NCBI GenBank assembly: GCA_025353925.1
Contig: JANXNV010000104.1
Span: 1-55,409 of the forward strand
Direction of reading: 5' to 3'
Source: Armatimonadota bacterium
GTDB taxonomy: Bacteria > Armatimonadota > Armatimonadia > Armatimonadales > Capsulimonadaceae
DNA: 55,409 nucleotides
Below, piece after piece: positions 8,152-16,995 of the stretch. Below the pieces are notes generated by a model. It was not told where the DNA came from, did no database searches, and saw only the letters and a list, made by a program, of their open reading frames with translations. The position numbers and the translations under genes are program-made. Each line of letters opens with the position of its first letter. The stretch's first letter is position 1.

Positions 8152-8209
8152 CTACTCCTCACCCTTCCTTCCTAGGGAAGGGTCGACGCGAAGCGGCGGG
8201 GTTAGGTTC
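8152..8209 (-). repeat. Palindromic intergenic repeat, copy B (inverted)
   Basis: This copy is the reverse complement of copy A with only a few differences, about 36 bp away. The two could form a cruciform or a long RNA hairpin of more than 50 bp. The last 18 codons or so and the TAG stop of kdsA lie inside it, so the element has donated the C-terminus of KdsA. Confidence 0.85.
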
Positions 8210-9024
8210 TTCACGACCCCGTCAATCGCCACCGCTGTTTCCAGCAGGCCGCGCAGGTCCGCCAGCGGCAGCATGGTCGCCGCATCCGACAGCGCACGCT
8301 CCGGGTCAGGGTGAACTTCTAAAAACAGGCCGTCTACCCCTGCCGCGACCGCCGCCCGCAGGAGTGTCGGGATAAACTCGCGCTGCCCCCCGCTGCTGCC
8401 CCCCAGCCCGCCCGGCTGCTGCACGGAGTGGGTTGCATCGAAGATAACCGGGTAGCCGAAGCCGCGCAGAGCCGGCAGGGAGCGCATGTCCACCACGAGC
8501 GTGTTGTAGCCGAAGCTGGCACCGCGCTCGGTCAGCAGGAGGCTCTGGTTGCCCGTCGCCGTGACTTTATCGACCACGTTTTTCATGTCCCAGGGCGCGA
8601 GAAACTGGCCTTTTTTGACATTGACCACGCGCCCGCTTTCGCCCGCCGCGATCAGCAGGTCGGTCTGACGGCATAGGAACGCCGGGATTTGCAGGACATC
8701 TACCACCTCTGCCACGGGCTTCACTTGCCAGGACTCGTGGATGTCGGTCAGCACGGGGACGCCGAACTCGGCCTTGATCGCCGCCAGCACTTCCAGCCCT
8801 TTGTCCAGTCCCCCACCCCGGAACGCGCCGCCGGAGGTCCGGTTGGCCTTATCGAAAGAGGCTTTGAAGATATAAGGCAGATCGAGAGCGTCGCAGGTCG
8901 CTTTAGCCGACGCCGCGATTTCCCGGCACAGCTCCAGGCTTTCGATGACGCACGGACCGGCGATAATAGCGAGGGGATTGCCGCTGCCGCCGATATGAAA
9001 ATCAGTCAGGTGAACTTCGTTCAA
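8152..9024 (-). CDS. kdsA: 3-deoxy-8-phosphooctulonate (Kdo-8-P) synthase KdsA
   Basis: KdsA condenses arabinose 5-phosphate with phosphoenolpyruvate to make Kdo-8-phosphate, the precursor of the inner-core sugar Kdo. The 290-residue product shows IIAGPCVIESLELC, YIFKASFDKANRTS, the GLEVLAAIKAEFGVPVLTDIHE loop, ILIA-like strand residues DLLIAAGESGRVVNVKKGQF, and the ATHSVQQPGG motif. The start is TTG 9024, whose bases overlap the stop of the upstream glycosyltransferase (TTGA, coupled translation). The normal fold ends near residue 270; the final residues PPLRVDPSLGRKGEE are encoded by the repeat at 8152-8209 and look acquired. Arabinose-5-phosphate isomerase, KdsB and the Kdo transferase are not in the window. 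Confidence 0.95.
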   Translation of the reverse strand: MNEVHLTDFHIGGSGNPLAIIAGPCVIESLELCREIAASAKATCDALDLPYIFKASFDKANRTSGGAFRGGGLDKGLEVLAAIKAEFGVPVLTDIHESWQVKPVAEVVDVLQIPAFLCRQTDLLIAAGESGRVVNVKKGQFLAPWDMKNVVDKVTATGNQSLLLTERGASFGYNTLVVDMRSLPALRGFGYPVIFDATHSVQQPGGLGGSSGGQREFIPTLLRAAVAAGVDGLFLEVHPDPERALSDAATMLPLADLRGLLETAVAIDGVVKNLTPPLRVDPSLGRKGEE

Positions 9025-10028
9025 TGTGCGAACCTCGACTTCCTGGCGAGAGTGCTTTCGAGAAAAGCAATATACTGTGGCATGATGACATCCCAGTCAA
9101 AATTGCGCTCACAATAGGCGCGGATTTGGGATCGGTGCTTTGGATTGGCCCGCACGGCACTCGCAATTGCATCACCTAAATTGTCGTTCTCCCGATCCAC
9201 AATCGTGACCCATTCCTGCGACACATCGAGATTATGTGACGCCTCCGGGCTTAGCACGAGGGACAGCCCTGACGCGATGGCCTCACTGACGACCCCGGCA
9301 TGGCCTTCGCCGTCACTCAGCAAGACGAGGCAAGCATATTCGGTGAGTTCGTTTTGCACCTGATCACGACTCCATTCACCGATGTATCGTGTGTTGCGAT
9401 TGTTGACATTTAGTGTGCAGCCTGCTTGTACCGGCCCCGCAAAATCACATTCCACCGTGTGACCATCGAGCGCACTCGCCAATTCGGCCTGTTTTTTTCG
9501 AGGCTCAATGCGCCCGAGAACAATAGCTTGCTTCGAAGCCTGCGATGCAACTCTAAACTCAGCGCAATTAATTCCGTTGGGCAGTACAAACATTTTTGCT
9601 CGGCACCCTAAGCGTTCAAACGTGTTTCTGATTTCGGCACTGATTAGAATTAAGTACGGGGCTTCCGACATCTGGCGGAAGGTACGCCTGTACGAAGTGA
9701 ACCATTTTTCCGGGAACGCCGCATATCCATAGTGCGTCGAGACGACCAAGGTGAAGGAAAAAAAACGCGACAGCACACGCCAGTATTCTGTCATCGAGTC
9801 CAAATGCAGATGCACTACATCATATTTCCAGGGCCGGGACTTCAAAATGATCCACACTTTGCGAATCGCCCGAAACGTGCGCGATAGTTTTGCCGCGTCG
9901 TTCAGAATCCCCGCCTGATGTCCAGCTCGCTCAAGTGCGCATTTCTGCTGCCAGATTAGATTTTCGACTCCACCCCAGCGCGGCGGCGGAATAGGCAGCC
10001 CTCCACCTAGCACAAATAGCACCTTCAA
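9021..10028 (-). CDS. Glycosyltransferase, GT4-like
   Basis: The 335-residue cytoplasmic protein has the two-lobed GT-B layout. The N-terminal lobe opens with VLFVLGGGLPIPPPRWGGVE, a glycine-rich acceptor-side loop. The C-terminal lobe contains AIVLGRIEPRKKQAELASAL and the donor-binding VLLSDGEGHAGVVSEAIASG, equivalent to the family's E-x7-E motif. It should add one sugar to an LPS or surface glycan; donor and linkage cannot be read. The gene is more A+T-rich than the surrounding lipid A genes, as is its GT2 neighbour, so these may be strain-variable outer-core functions. It ends in a 4-base overlap with kdsA and follows the GT2 gene after three bases. Confidence 0.85.
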   Translation of the reverse strand: MKVLFVLGGGLPIPPPRWGGVENLIWQQKCALERAGHQAGILNDAAKLSRTFRAIRKVWIILKSRPWKYDVVHLHLDSMTEYWRVLSRFFSFTLVVSTHYGYAAFPEKWFTSYRRTFRQMSEAPYLILISAEIRNTFERLGCRAKMFVLPNGINCAEFRVASQASKQAIVLGRIEPRKKQAELASALDGHTVECDFAGPVQAGCTLNVNNRNTRYIGEWSRDQVQNELTEYACLVLLSDGEGHAGVVSEAIASGLSLVLSPEASHNLDVSQEWVTIVDRENDNLGDAIASAVRANPKHRSQIRAYCERNFDWDVIMPQYIAFLESTLARKSRFAH

Positions 10029-10031
10029 ATC

Positions 10032-11054
10032 TCAACTCCTGTGTTCAAAGAAATTGGCCTCAACCCTTTGAAGCTCATCCGAAGCCAACAAACAATTGAG
10101 GCGATCCGGCCCATATTTGGTGGGAAAAAGCCGCAGCTGTAGGTAGCGTGAATGAAAAGCTGCAGCCGTCATAAAGTGCCCGGCTACCCAATGATAGGCG
10201 GCAAGTCGGCGAAAATGAGTTGCCAGCCAGCTCTGAGTCCCGACTGCGAATGCATCACGCTGTAAGTGCGACAGTTCAGGCAGGGACGCAATTTTTCGAC
10301 GCACATAAATCTCTCCGAGGAACATCAGCTTTTTCTGCTGTGAAAGATTAGTCGCGTGCTGTCGGTAATTCAACACGACTTTGGCAGCGACCGCGAAATC
10401 GCCCTGTAAGCTAAGTCTCAGCCAGAGATCCCAGTCTTCAAGAGAGGCACGCGGCAGCGAACGCATACGGTCGAAAGGGCCAGCCGTTTCCAGGGCATAG
10501 CGACGGATAAGTACGCTCCCAGCGGAGACGATGTAACAGTTAATCGCCAGAACTGCGAATGTGGTCGGACTGCTGATAGGCCAATCTGTGATGCGCCCCT
10601 GAGTAGCGACGCGGCGATTCCGGATCCGTGCTTCGAGCCGCCCAGCTCGGATAGGCTTACTCGCTTCATCGATGTAGCGCGCAAGTCCATGAGCAGCGAT
10701 CGCAGCCGGGTAGAGGTCGAAGGCCGCAAGCAGAGCCTCAAGGGTATCCGGTTCCCACAGATCATCGGCATCAAGAAATGCTGCAAAGCCAGCGGCAGGG
10801 GAAACCTCCTCAAGTCCGCGATTCCGCGCCCCCGGCAAACCTAGGTTCGACTGGTGTACCACGCGAATACGGCTGTCACACGCCGCGTAACGATCAGCAA
10901 TGGCCCCCGTCGAATCCTCAGAGCCATCATTAACAATAACCAGTTCCCAGTCTGGTACGGTTTGACACAGGATGCTGTCTAATGTCTCCGCGAGAAACCG
11001 AGCCGCATTGAACGCGGGGACAACAATGCCAACTCTCGCCATGGGATAACTCAC
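10032..11054 (-). CDS. Glycosyltransferase family 2 protein
   Basis: The 340-residue product has the GT-A domain typical of family GT2. It begins VGIVVPAFNAARFLAETLDS, continues WELVIVNDGSEDST, and has the DXD-type metal site in AAFLDADDLWEPDTLEALL. A later ASLEDWDLWLRL segment carries the catalytic ED motif. No membrane helices are present, so it acts in the cytoplasm or at the membrane surface, probably on the growing LPS core or another surface polymer. Its start overlaps the upstream GT4 gene by four bases. Base composition is somewhat more A+T-rich than the lipid A genes. The specific sugar is unknown. Confidence 0.9.
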   Translation of the reverse strand: MSYPMARVGIVVPAFNAARFLAETLDSILCQTVPDWELVIVNDGSEDSTGAIADRYAACDSRIRVVHQSNLGLPGARNRGLEEVSPAAGFAAFLDADDLWEPDTLEALLAAFDLYPAAIAAHGLARYIDEASKPIRAGRLEARIRNRRVATQGRITDWPISSPTTFAVLAINCYIVSAGSVLIRRYALETAGPFDRMRSLPRASLEDWDLWLRLSLQGDFAVAAKVVLNYRQHATNLSQQKKLMFLGEIYVRRKIASLPELSHLQRDAFAVGTQSWLATHFRRLAAYHWVAGHFMTAAAFHSRYLQLRLFPTKYGPDRLNCLLASDELQRVEANFFEHRS

Positions 11055-12193
11055 GACGCCAGCACCTTTTCGGGTGCTCCAGCTCCGCGGGCGTTCTCAT
11101 ACTCACGCCGGTACAAAGCCTCAATTTTATCCGTCATGATTTGCAGGGAAAAATGGGACTCGACACGCTCCCGGCCTGCGGTTCCCAAACGGCGGCGCAG
11201 GAAAGCATCGCGGGCCAATGTCTCCACGGCTCCGGCCAGGGCGGCGGAGTCGGAGGGAGGAACCAGCAGGCCGGTCTCGCCGTCCAAAATCATTTCGGGC
11301 GAGCCGCCGGTCAGCGTGCCGATCACCGGCTTACTGAGTGCCATGCCCTGCTGAATGACGGCGGAGCAGGGTTCATTCCAGGTCGAGGGCACGGTGACGA
11401 TGTCCAGAGCGGCGATGACATTGTTAACATCGTCCCGGAAGCCGGTGAAAACCACTTTGCCGCTTAGGCCCAGGGCCTGGATCTTTTGCTTCATCTCGGA
11501 TTCGTCCGGGCCGCTGCCGACAATCACCAGGCGCAGAGGGTAACGGTCGCCCAGCTTACTCAGGGCATCCAGAAGCACGGCATGGCCCTTCTCCGGGGCG
11601 ATGCGCCCGACGATTCCGAGGGCCACGCAGTCCTCGGGAATGCCCAGATCCTGACGAATCACTTTTCGCTCGATAGTCGTTTTGGCAAACGCTTCTATGT
11701 CGGTCCCGTGGTGGATGACCTGCACCTTCTCCGGAGGAACACCGCATTTCAGGAGTGTTTCCCGGACAGAGTTCGACACCGTGACCATACGGGTGAACAA
11801 AACGCGGCTGTAGAGGAAGGTTCCGAGGGGGCTTTTAAAGGGGTACGGCATATGACGTGTCAGTATCCGCACCGGCACGTCTTCCATCCGGGCGGCGAAG
11901 CCGGGGACGACCATATCCAGGCTCCAATGCGCGTGCATAACATCGGTCTTGTTTTCGCGCAGGTAGCGGCGCAGTTTGCCGAAATCCTGCCAGTCGCCTT
12001 GACGCATGACGCGGATCGGCACGGTCTTGATCCCCATCTGCATTGCCTGCTCCTCGACCCAGCGGCCCGGGCGGCAGGCGATGGTCACATCATAACCGCG
12101 TAAGCGGAGCTGATCGGACAGGTTCAGGATATGCAGCTCCGTTCCGCCCCAGGAAGGGAAGCCGGTCGCGACTTGCAGCACGGAGAGAGACAT
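11051..12193 (-). CDS. Glycosyltransferase family 4 protein
   Basis: The 380-residue GT-B enzyme has a Rossmann-like N-terminus, LQVATGFPSWGGTELHILNL, a mid-protein YSRVLFTRMVTVSNSVRETL segment and the GT4 donor site LGIVGRIAPEKGHAVLLDAL. The motif VPSTWNEPCSAVIQQGMALSKPVI holds the conserved Glu pair. It should transfer a nucleotide-activated hexose to the core oligosaccharide. It sits between rfaE2 and the GT2 gene, with a 4-base overlap downstream. This position within the LPS cluster supports a core-assembly role, but its exact acceptor is inferred only from location. Confidence 0.9.
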   Translation of the reverse strand: MSLSVLQVATGFPSWGGTELHILNLSDQLRLRGYDVTIACRPGRWVEEQAMQMGIKTVPIRVMRQGDWQDFGKLRRYLRENKTDVMHAHWSLDMVVPGFAARMEDVPVRILTRHMPYPFKSPLGTFLYSRVLFTRMVTVSNSVRETLLKCGVPPEKVQVIHHGTDIEAFAKTTIERKVIRQDLGIPEDCVALGIVGRIAPEKGHAVLLDALSKLGDRYPLRLVIVGSGPDESEMKQKIQALGLSGKVVFTGFRDDVNNVIAALDIVTVPSTWNEPCSAVIQQGMALSKPVIGTLTGGSPEMILDGETGLLVPPSDSAALAGAVETLARDAFLRRRLGTAGRERVESHFSLQIMTDKIEALYRREYENARGAGAPEKVLAS

Positions 12194-12202
12194 GGAACGA
12201 GA

Positions 12203-12748
12203 TTATCCTTTGGCGAGGCCAGCGACGGGTCCAGGGGTCGGTACCTCCGGCCCGTAGGCGGCGCAGATCCGGGCGATGATATTTGTAGAAGAGCGGCCAG
12301 CCACCAGGGACAGTATCTGAACATCACCGCCGTAGCCGCGCACGACTTCCGCTTCCGGCAGATCGGCTTCCCGGTAATCTCCACCTTTGACATAAATCGC
12401 CGGACGAATCTGCTCAATCAAAGGTGTAGGTGTGCGGGTCGAAAACGGCGTCACATAATCAACACAGGCCAGCGACGCCAGCATCTCCATACGCTCACCG
12501 AGCGGCACGATGGGCCGCAGATCGCCCTTGAAGCTGCGCACCGACTCGTCGGCATTGACCGCGATGACCAGGCCGTCGCCCAAGGCCCGAGCTTCCGCCA
12601 AATAGCGAGCGTGACCTACATGCAAAATGTCGAAGACACCGTTGGTGAAAACGATCTTCTCCCCCCGCTCCTGGCGGGCGGACATCAGCGCAGTAAGTTC
12701 TTCGGCTGTTTTAATCTTATCCCGCGATGATTGGCAGGTCAATCCCAC
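12203..12748 (-). CDS. rfaE2: D-glycero-beta-D-manno-heptose 1-phosphate adenylyltransferase
   Basis: The 181-residue protein corresponds to the C-terminal (adenylyltransferase) half of E. coli HldE and makes ADP-heptose, the donor for the heptosyltransferases next to it. It shows the nucleotidyltransferase signature KIVFTNGVFDILHVGHARYL, containing the HxGH motif, and later NADESVRSFKGDLRPIVPLGER and the LVAGRSSTNII motif equivalent to the ISTT-like site. The kinase half is absent, so a separate HldA-like kinase must be encoded elsewhere. The chosen ATG gives a 32-base overlap with the upstream heptosyltransferase gene. Confidence 0.93.
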   Translation of the reverse strand: MGLTCQSSRDKIKTAEELTALMSARQERGEKIVFTNGVFDILHVGHARYLAEARALGDGLVIAVNADESVRSFKGDLRPIVPLGERMEMLASLACVDYVTPFSTRTPTPLIEQIRPAIYVKGGDYREADLPEAEVVRGYGGDVQILSLVAGRSSTNIIARICAAYGPEVPTPGPVAGLAKG

Positions 12749-13796
12749 AGATGTTCCTTTGGCCAGGTTTCAGACGGACATCGATCGCTTGAATCACGTC
12801 CGACACGGTCAGATTTTGCATACACAGGACATCGCCGCGTGCGCAGATGCGGTCCCGGCAGGGGACGCAGGGAAGCGAATAATCGATCAGAACCGTGCTG
12901 TTTTCTGTCAAAGGCCCGGTGCGGTTCGGGTCCGCCGCCCCGGACAGCACGACCAGCGGCGTGTGCAGGGCCGCCGCGATGTGCATGGGACCGGTATCAC
13001 AGGTTAGCAGCGTATCCGCCCGCTGGAGCAAAGCCCCAAACTCCTGCACGGTGAGCTGTCCGGCTAGGTTCAAGATGCGGCTGTCGACGGTCGCGACTTC
13101 CGAAGCCAGAGAGACTTCATCCAGCCCATCCATGACCGTCTTGAAGCTCGGAGGTGCCCCGGTCACGGCGACTTTCACCCCCGGCTGCGCCGCCCAGTAT
13201 CCGGCGACTTCCCGGAAACGCTCCAGCGGCCAGCGATTCAGCGGCCGGGAGGCCGCCGGGTTGATGACCAGCAGCTGATCAGCCGCCGCGACTTCCAGCA
13301 CCGATAGAGTACGCGCAGCACTCACCTGCGCCGCTTGCGGGACATCAAAATCCAGCGATTTATCCGTCAGCGGACCAATCCCAAGAGGCAGCAGCTCTTT
13401 CGCAAAATCGTCGACGGCATGAGCGATCTTGCCCGTCGCTGAATTGATTTCCATGCACTTGCGAAACGTCAGCCGCGTTTTTGACCCACTGGCCGCCACC
13501 ATCAGATACGATTTGGCACTCGGGTGCAGGTTGATGGTCAGATCGTATTTAGCCCGCGCGATTCGAGTCAGAAACGGCAAGAAACGGTCGAGACGCGAGT
13601 CCACCCCGCGTTTATCGAAAGTCCAAACGTTCCGTATCAGCGGGTGCCCGGCCAGCGAAGCCGCCATGCCGCCGCCGACCACGAAGTCGATCTCGATGCC
13701 TGGAAAAGCCGCGTGTAAGGCCCGTACGGACGGTGTTGCAAGCAGAATATCCCCGATGCCGCCAAATCGAATAAACAGCGCACGTTGGTAGATCAT
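12717..13796 (-). CDS. Glycosyltransferase family 9 (heptosyltransferase-like)
   Basis: The 359-residue GT-B protein is an ADP-heptose:LPS heptosyltransferase homologue. The N-terminal ALFIRFGGIGDILLATPSVR motif holds the GDxL acceptor loop with the catalytic Asp. The C-terminal lobe has VINPAASRPLNRWPLERF and the donor motif LLTCDTGPMHIAAAL. Four Cys near the end (LPCVPCRDRIC, then LCMQ) form the cysteine-rich segment often seen in GT9 enzymes. It overlaps rfaE2 by 32 bases. Which heptose it adds is unknown; it resembles WaaF/WaaQ more than WaaC. Confidence 0.9.
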   Translation of the reverse strand: MIYQRALFIRFGGIGDILLATPSVRALHAAFPGIEIDFVVGGGMAASLAGHPLIRNVWTFDKRGVDSRLDRFLPFLTRIARAKYDLTINLHPSAKSYLMVAASGSKTRLTFRKCMEINSATGKIAHAVDDFAKELLPLGIGPLTDKSLDFDVPQAAQVSAARTLSVLEVAAADQLLVINPAASRPLNRWPLERFREVAGYWAAQPGVKVAVTGAPPSFKTVMDGLDEVSLASEVATVDSRILNLAGQLTVQEFGALLQRADTLLTCDTGPMHIAAALHTPLVVLSGAADPNRTGPLTENSTVLIDYSLPCVPCRDRICARGDVLCMQNLTVSDVIQAIDVRLKPGQRNICGIDLPIIAG

Positions 13797-13823
13797 AACA
13801 CCCCGGAGACCATCGATGACCGA

Positions 13824-15953
13824 TTATACCGGATTTCCGGCGGGTGACGCAAGCGGCGTTCGCCCGAGAAGTGCCAGCGACACGGCTTCGACCTCTTCGA
13901 TAGGCAGAGAGGCCATGCTGCCGTCGGGCGATTCCAGGACGCGGTGGCACGGCCCGTAATTGCCCCATTTACGCGGGTTGGTCGGCCCGAACAGCGCAAC
14001 GGTCGGAATGCCGAGCGCGACCGCCGAATGCATAATCGCCGTGTCGTTGCCGATAAACAGGCTGAGCTGAGAGACCAAAGCCAGAGAGCCGCGCAGGTCG
14101 CAGGTTCCGGCGAAAGAGACCATTCGGGCCGACGTTTCCGGGCGGCACTGCTTCAGCATCTCCCGCGCCGCGTCAGCTTCATCCGGCCCACCGATCAGGG
14201 CGATCCGGATATTAGGATTCTGCGACACCAGCGCATCCGCGACCTGGGCGAACCGTGCGGCGTCCCAGCGCTTACGCTCCAGGCTCGCCCCAGGCTGAAA
14301 GCCGACCAGGCTGCTGCCGCCCGCTTCCGGCCAGGCCCCAGCGAGCCGGTCTTGGGCCAACCTGCGCTCATCGTCGCTGATCCAAAGCTCAAGTGCCGGA
14401 TTCTCAGCGACTTCCGGAGCGACCGCCCGCAGGACATCGAAATAGCAGGCGATCTCACTCTTCTCCCGGTCATAGTCTACCCGGCAATTCAGCAGCGGCC
14501 CACGCCCTTCCGACCGGAACCCAGCACGCACTCGTACGCCCCCCAAACACGGCGTGAGCGCGGAGTGGAACGACCGGTTCAGCGCGAGGCAGAGATCAAA
14601 TCGCTCGCGGCGCAGGCGAGAAATCAGCTTGAGATGTGCCCAGGTGCCTTTATCGGACTTGTAGGGATCAAACTCCATGATCTCATCTAAGTAGGGATTA
14701 TTCTGCAGCAGGACCCGAGCATTCTTACCTGTGAGGAGCGTAATGTGGGCGCCGGGCCACTGTGCCCGCGCCGCCCGGAAGATCGGCACGGCGAGGAGCG
14801 TGTCTCCGATAAAGCGAAACTTGGTCGCGATCAGAATACGCTGGATTGGCCCGGCCCGCTCCATTAAAGGCGCACAGCTGGGATTGGGGACAGACGGCGT
14901 TTTGGACGTGAGTACGGGAAGCGTGACCAGGCTGCTGCGGCTCGATCTCAAGAGACCTCGGGCTGCGGCTGCGACTTCCTCAGGGTGAATCGCTCGCAGG
15001 CAATCGTAGCGGCCTTCGCAGGTCGGATGATTGCCGCAGGGCGCACACGGCAAAGCTTTATAAATCGTCTCTGAAAGCGTGTCGAATGGGCCGGTGACTG
15101 CCGGGTCTGTTGAGCCGAACAGTGCCAGCGAGGGCGTGCCCACGGCGGTCGCCAGATGCATCGGGCCGGAGTCGGCACTCAGCAGCAGATCGCACCGCTG
15201 CAGGAGTGCCGCCAGAGACTTGACCCCCGTACGCCCAACCAAATCGACCGGCTTCGCCTTTTGGGTCAGTTTGAGAACCTCAGCAGCCAGTGCCGCATCT
15301 TCCGCCCCAGCTCCGACAAGAATGCAGGGAATGTCCGCCAGAAGGTCCAAAGTCTGCGCGAACGATTCAGCGAACCAGCGCTTTTGGGGGCGGGTCGCCC
15401 CGACATTCACCGCGAGAAGCAGGCCGTCCATCACGACTCCCGACTCGATCAGCAGCCGCTCCGCCGCTTCCCGTGCCTCGTTTTCGACTGTGACCACCAG
15501 GCGGCGCGGGACAGTGGGTGTGGCCGAGATGGAAGTTGCCGCGACCGGCATGGTATCGCGCATCGTGTCCGCCATATGCACCGCACGGGTCGAGCGCAGC
15601 TCCGTCAAAAACCGATTCATGCCGCGCCCGCCGAGGCCCACCCGGCGAGGTGTCCGCGCCATCCAGGCGGCGGCGGCGTACGCAGGGAGCGGCGGCAGAA
15701 TGATCGCATCCGTGTAGCGGCCTTCGCGCAGAAGCTGGAACGTCTGCATTACCCGGCCCAGGCTGCCCCGAGCGGTCCGGGCGATGATCGAGTCCAGATC
15801 GGGGTTGCCCGCCAGGACTTCAGCCGCTGCCCCGGTGCCGACCACGGTATCGATCCGCGCCTCCGGAAAAGCCGACCGGAGCGCGGCAATCGCCGGGGTA
15901 GTCAGCAGAGCATCCCCCATATAATTCATGTTGATGACGAGAAACTTACGCAT
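13824..15953 (-). CDS. Tandem fusion of two GT9 heptosyltransferase domains
   Basis: One uninterrupted 709-residue reading frame encodes two complete GT9 enzymes. Domain 1 begins FLVINMNYMGDALLTTPAI at the N-terminus and ends with the donor motif LLSADSGPMHLATAVG and a Cys cluster (LPCAPCGNHPTC). After a Ser/Pro-rich linker of about 30 residues, domain 2 begins ILIATKFRFIGDTLLAVPIF and carries LFIGNDTAIMHSAVALG. Both have the acceptor-loop GD and the C-terminal donor site, so both may be active. ATG 15953 is chosen because it starts at the fold; an upstream in-frame ATG at 15989 would overlap the waaC-like gene. The fusion could add two successive heptoses in one complex. Confidence 0.9.
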   Translation of the reverse strand: MRKFLVINMNYMGDALLTTPAIAALRSAFPEARIDTVVGTGAAAEVLAGNPDLDSIIARTARGSLGRVMQTFQLLREGRYTDAIILPPLPAYAAAAWMARTPRRVGLGGRGMNRFLTELRSTRAVHMADTMRDTMPVAATSISATPTVPRRLVVTVENEAREAAERLLIESGVVMDGLLLAVNVGATRPQKRWFAESFAQTLDLLADIPCILVGAGAEDAALAAEVLKLTQKAKPVDLVGRTGVKSLAALLQRCDLLLSADSGPMHLATAVGTPSLALFGSTDPAVTGPFDTLSETIYKALPCAPCGNHPTCEGRYDCLRAIHPEEVAAAARGLLRSSRSSLVTLPVLTSKTPSVPNPSCAPLMERAGPIQRILIATKFRFIGDTLLAVPIFRAARAQWPGAHITLLTGKNARVLLQNNPYLDEIMEFDPYKSDKGTWAHLKLISRLRRERFDLCLALNRSFHSALTPCLGGVRVRAGFRSEGRGPLLNCRVDYDREKSEIACYFDVLRAVAPEVAENPALELWISDDERRLAQDRLAGAWPEAGGSSLVGFQPGASLERKRWDAARFAQVADALVSQNPNIRIALIGGPDEADAAREMLKQCRPETSARMVSFAGTCDLRGSLALVSQLSLFIGNDTAIMHSAVALGIPTVALFGPTNPRKWGNYGPCHRVLESPDGSMASLPIEEVEAVSLALLGRTPLASPAGNPV

Positions 15954-15960
15954 GATTTTC

Positions 15961-16995
15961 TTAAATCGACTCCGTAGCAGCCAGTACATCTGCGGGCGTG
16001 ATTTGCTCCATGCACGCCGCCCCCTGCGCGTCGGTCGGACGCTGCCCCGGCGAGATCAAGCCCGGGATCGGCTTGTGCAAAATTACGTTTCGCGCTCCAT
16101 ACGGCCCATGACGAACTGGGTCCGTGCCGCCGAAAATGGCGACGACGCGCGTCCCCACCGCCACGGCGATATGCATCGGCCCCGTGTCTCCGGTCACCAG
16201 CAGGTCGCATTCCGCCAGCACGGAAGCCAACTCCAGCAGAGACGTTTTGCCGGAGAGGTCGACGAAGCGGCCAGCCAGAGACGGGGCAATCTGGGCTACA
16301 CTCTCGGCATCGGTCTTATCACCGATAAATACCAAACTGCGGCCCGATGCCGCCAGTTCCTGAGCCACTTCCCGCCAGCGGTCTACGGGCCAGCGTTTGT
16401 AAGCCCGCGAGGCCCCGACATTCAGCGCGATCCGGGGACGCGGCAGCCCCGCAACCCATGCTTCCGCTTGCGGACGCGCCTGTGCCGCCAGATACGGCTG
16501 CGGCGTGAACTCCGGATGGGGAGTGCGGACCCCCAACGCTTCTGCAAACCCGTACAGTAAGTCTACCTCATGGCGGTGCTGACCCCGACCGGGCACGATG
16601 GGATGAGTCAGAAACAGAGAATTCATCTCCCGGTTCCGGTCCCACCCAAGCCGCACCGGTGCCCCGGACAAGGCCGTGACCAGACCGCTCAATCCCAGCC
16701 CCTGCATATCAAGTGCCAGCTCATAACGGCCTTCGTGCAGCTTTCCGCGCAGGTCCCAAAGCTCAGTGAGTGTCGGTCGATCCGGCAGAACATACAGCGT
16801 GTCGATAAAGGGATTGCCGCGCAGAACTTCCGCGCAGCGCTTCCGTACGACCCAGCCAAGCGAAAGATACGGGGCAGCCTCTTTGATCGCTTGAACAATC
16901 GGCAGGGCATGCACAACATCACCGATACTGCTGGTTTTGACAATCAGCAGCCGCGAAACTTCAGACGGCGGCGGCAGCGGGCGGGGCATCGGCAC
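15961..16995 (-). CDS. waaC: LPS heptosyltransferase I-like (WaaC/RfaC)
   Basis: The 344-residue GT9 protein has the opening RLLIVKTSSIGDVVHALPIV, the hallmark of heptosyltransferase I, which adds the first heptose onto Kdo. Further motifs are LDMQGLGLSGLVTALSGAPVR, where the WaaC family has its Arg-rich acceptor region, ALNVGASRAYKRWPVDRW, and the donor site LVTGDTGPMHIAVAVGTRVV. The sequence continues into FGGTDPVRHGPYG, again typical of WaaC. The gene overlaps the upstream acyltransferase by 35 bases and lies seven bases before the fused GT9 gene, so all three GT9 genes are co-transcribed. The WaaC assignment within GT9 is likely rather than certain. Confidence 0.85.
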   Translation of the reverse strand: MPMPRPLPPPSEVSRLLIVKTSSIGDVVHALPIVQAIKEAAPYLSLGWVVRKRCAEVLRGNPFIDTLYVLPDRPTLTELWDLRGKLHEGRYELALDMQGLGLSGLVTALSGAPVRLGWDRNREMNSLFLTHPIVPGRGQHRHEVDLLYGFAEALGVRTPHPEFTPQPYLAAQARPQAEAWVAGLPRPRIALNVGASRAYKRWPVDRWREVAQELAASGRSLVFIGDKTDAESVAQIAPSLAGRFVDLSGKTSLLELASVLAECDLLVTGDTGPMHIAVAVGTRVVAIFGGTDPVRHGPYGARNVILHKPIPGLISPGQRPTDAQGAACMEQITPADVLAATESI

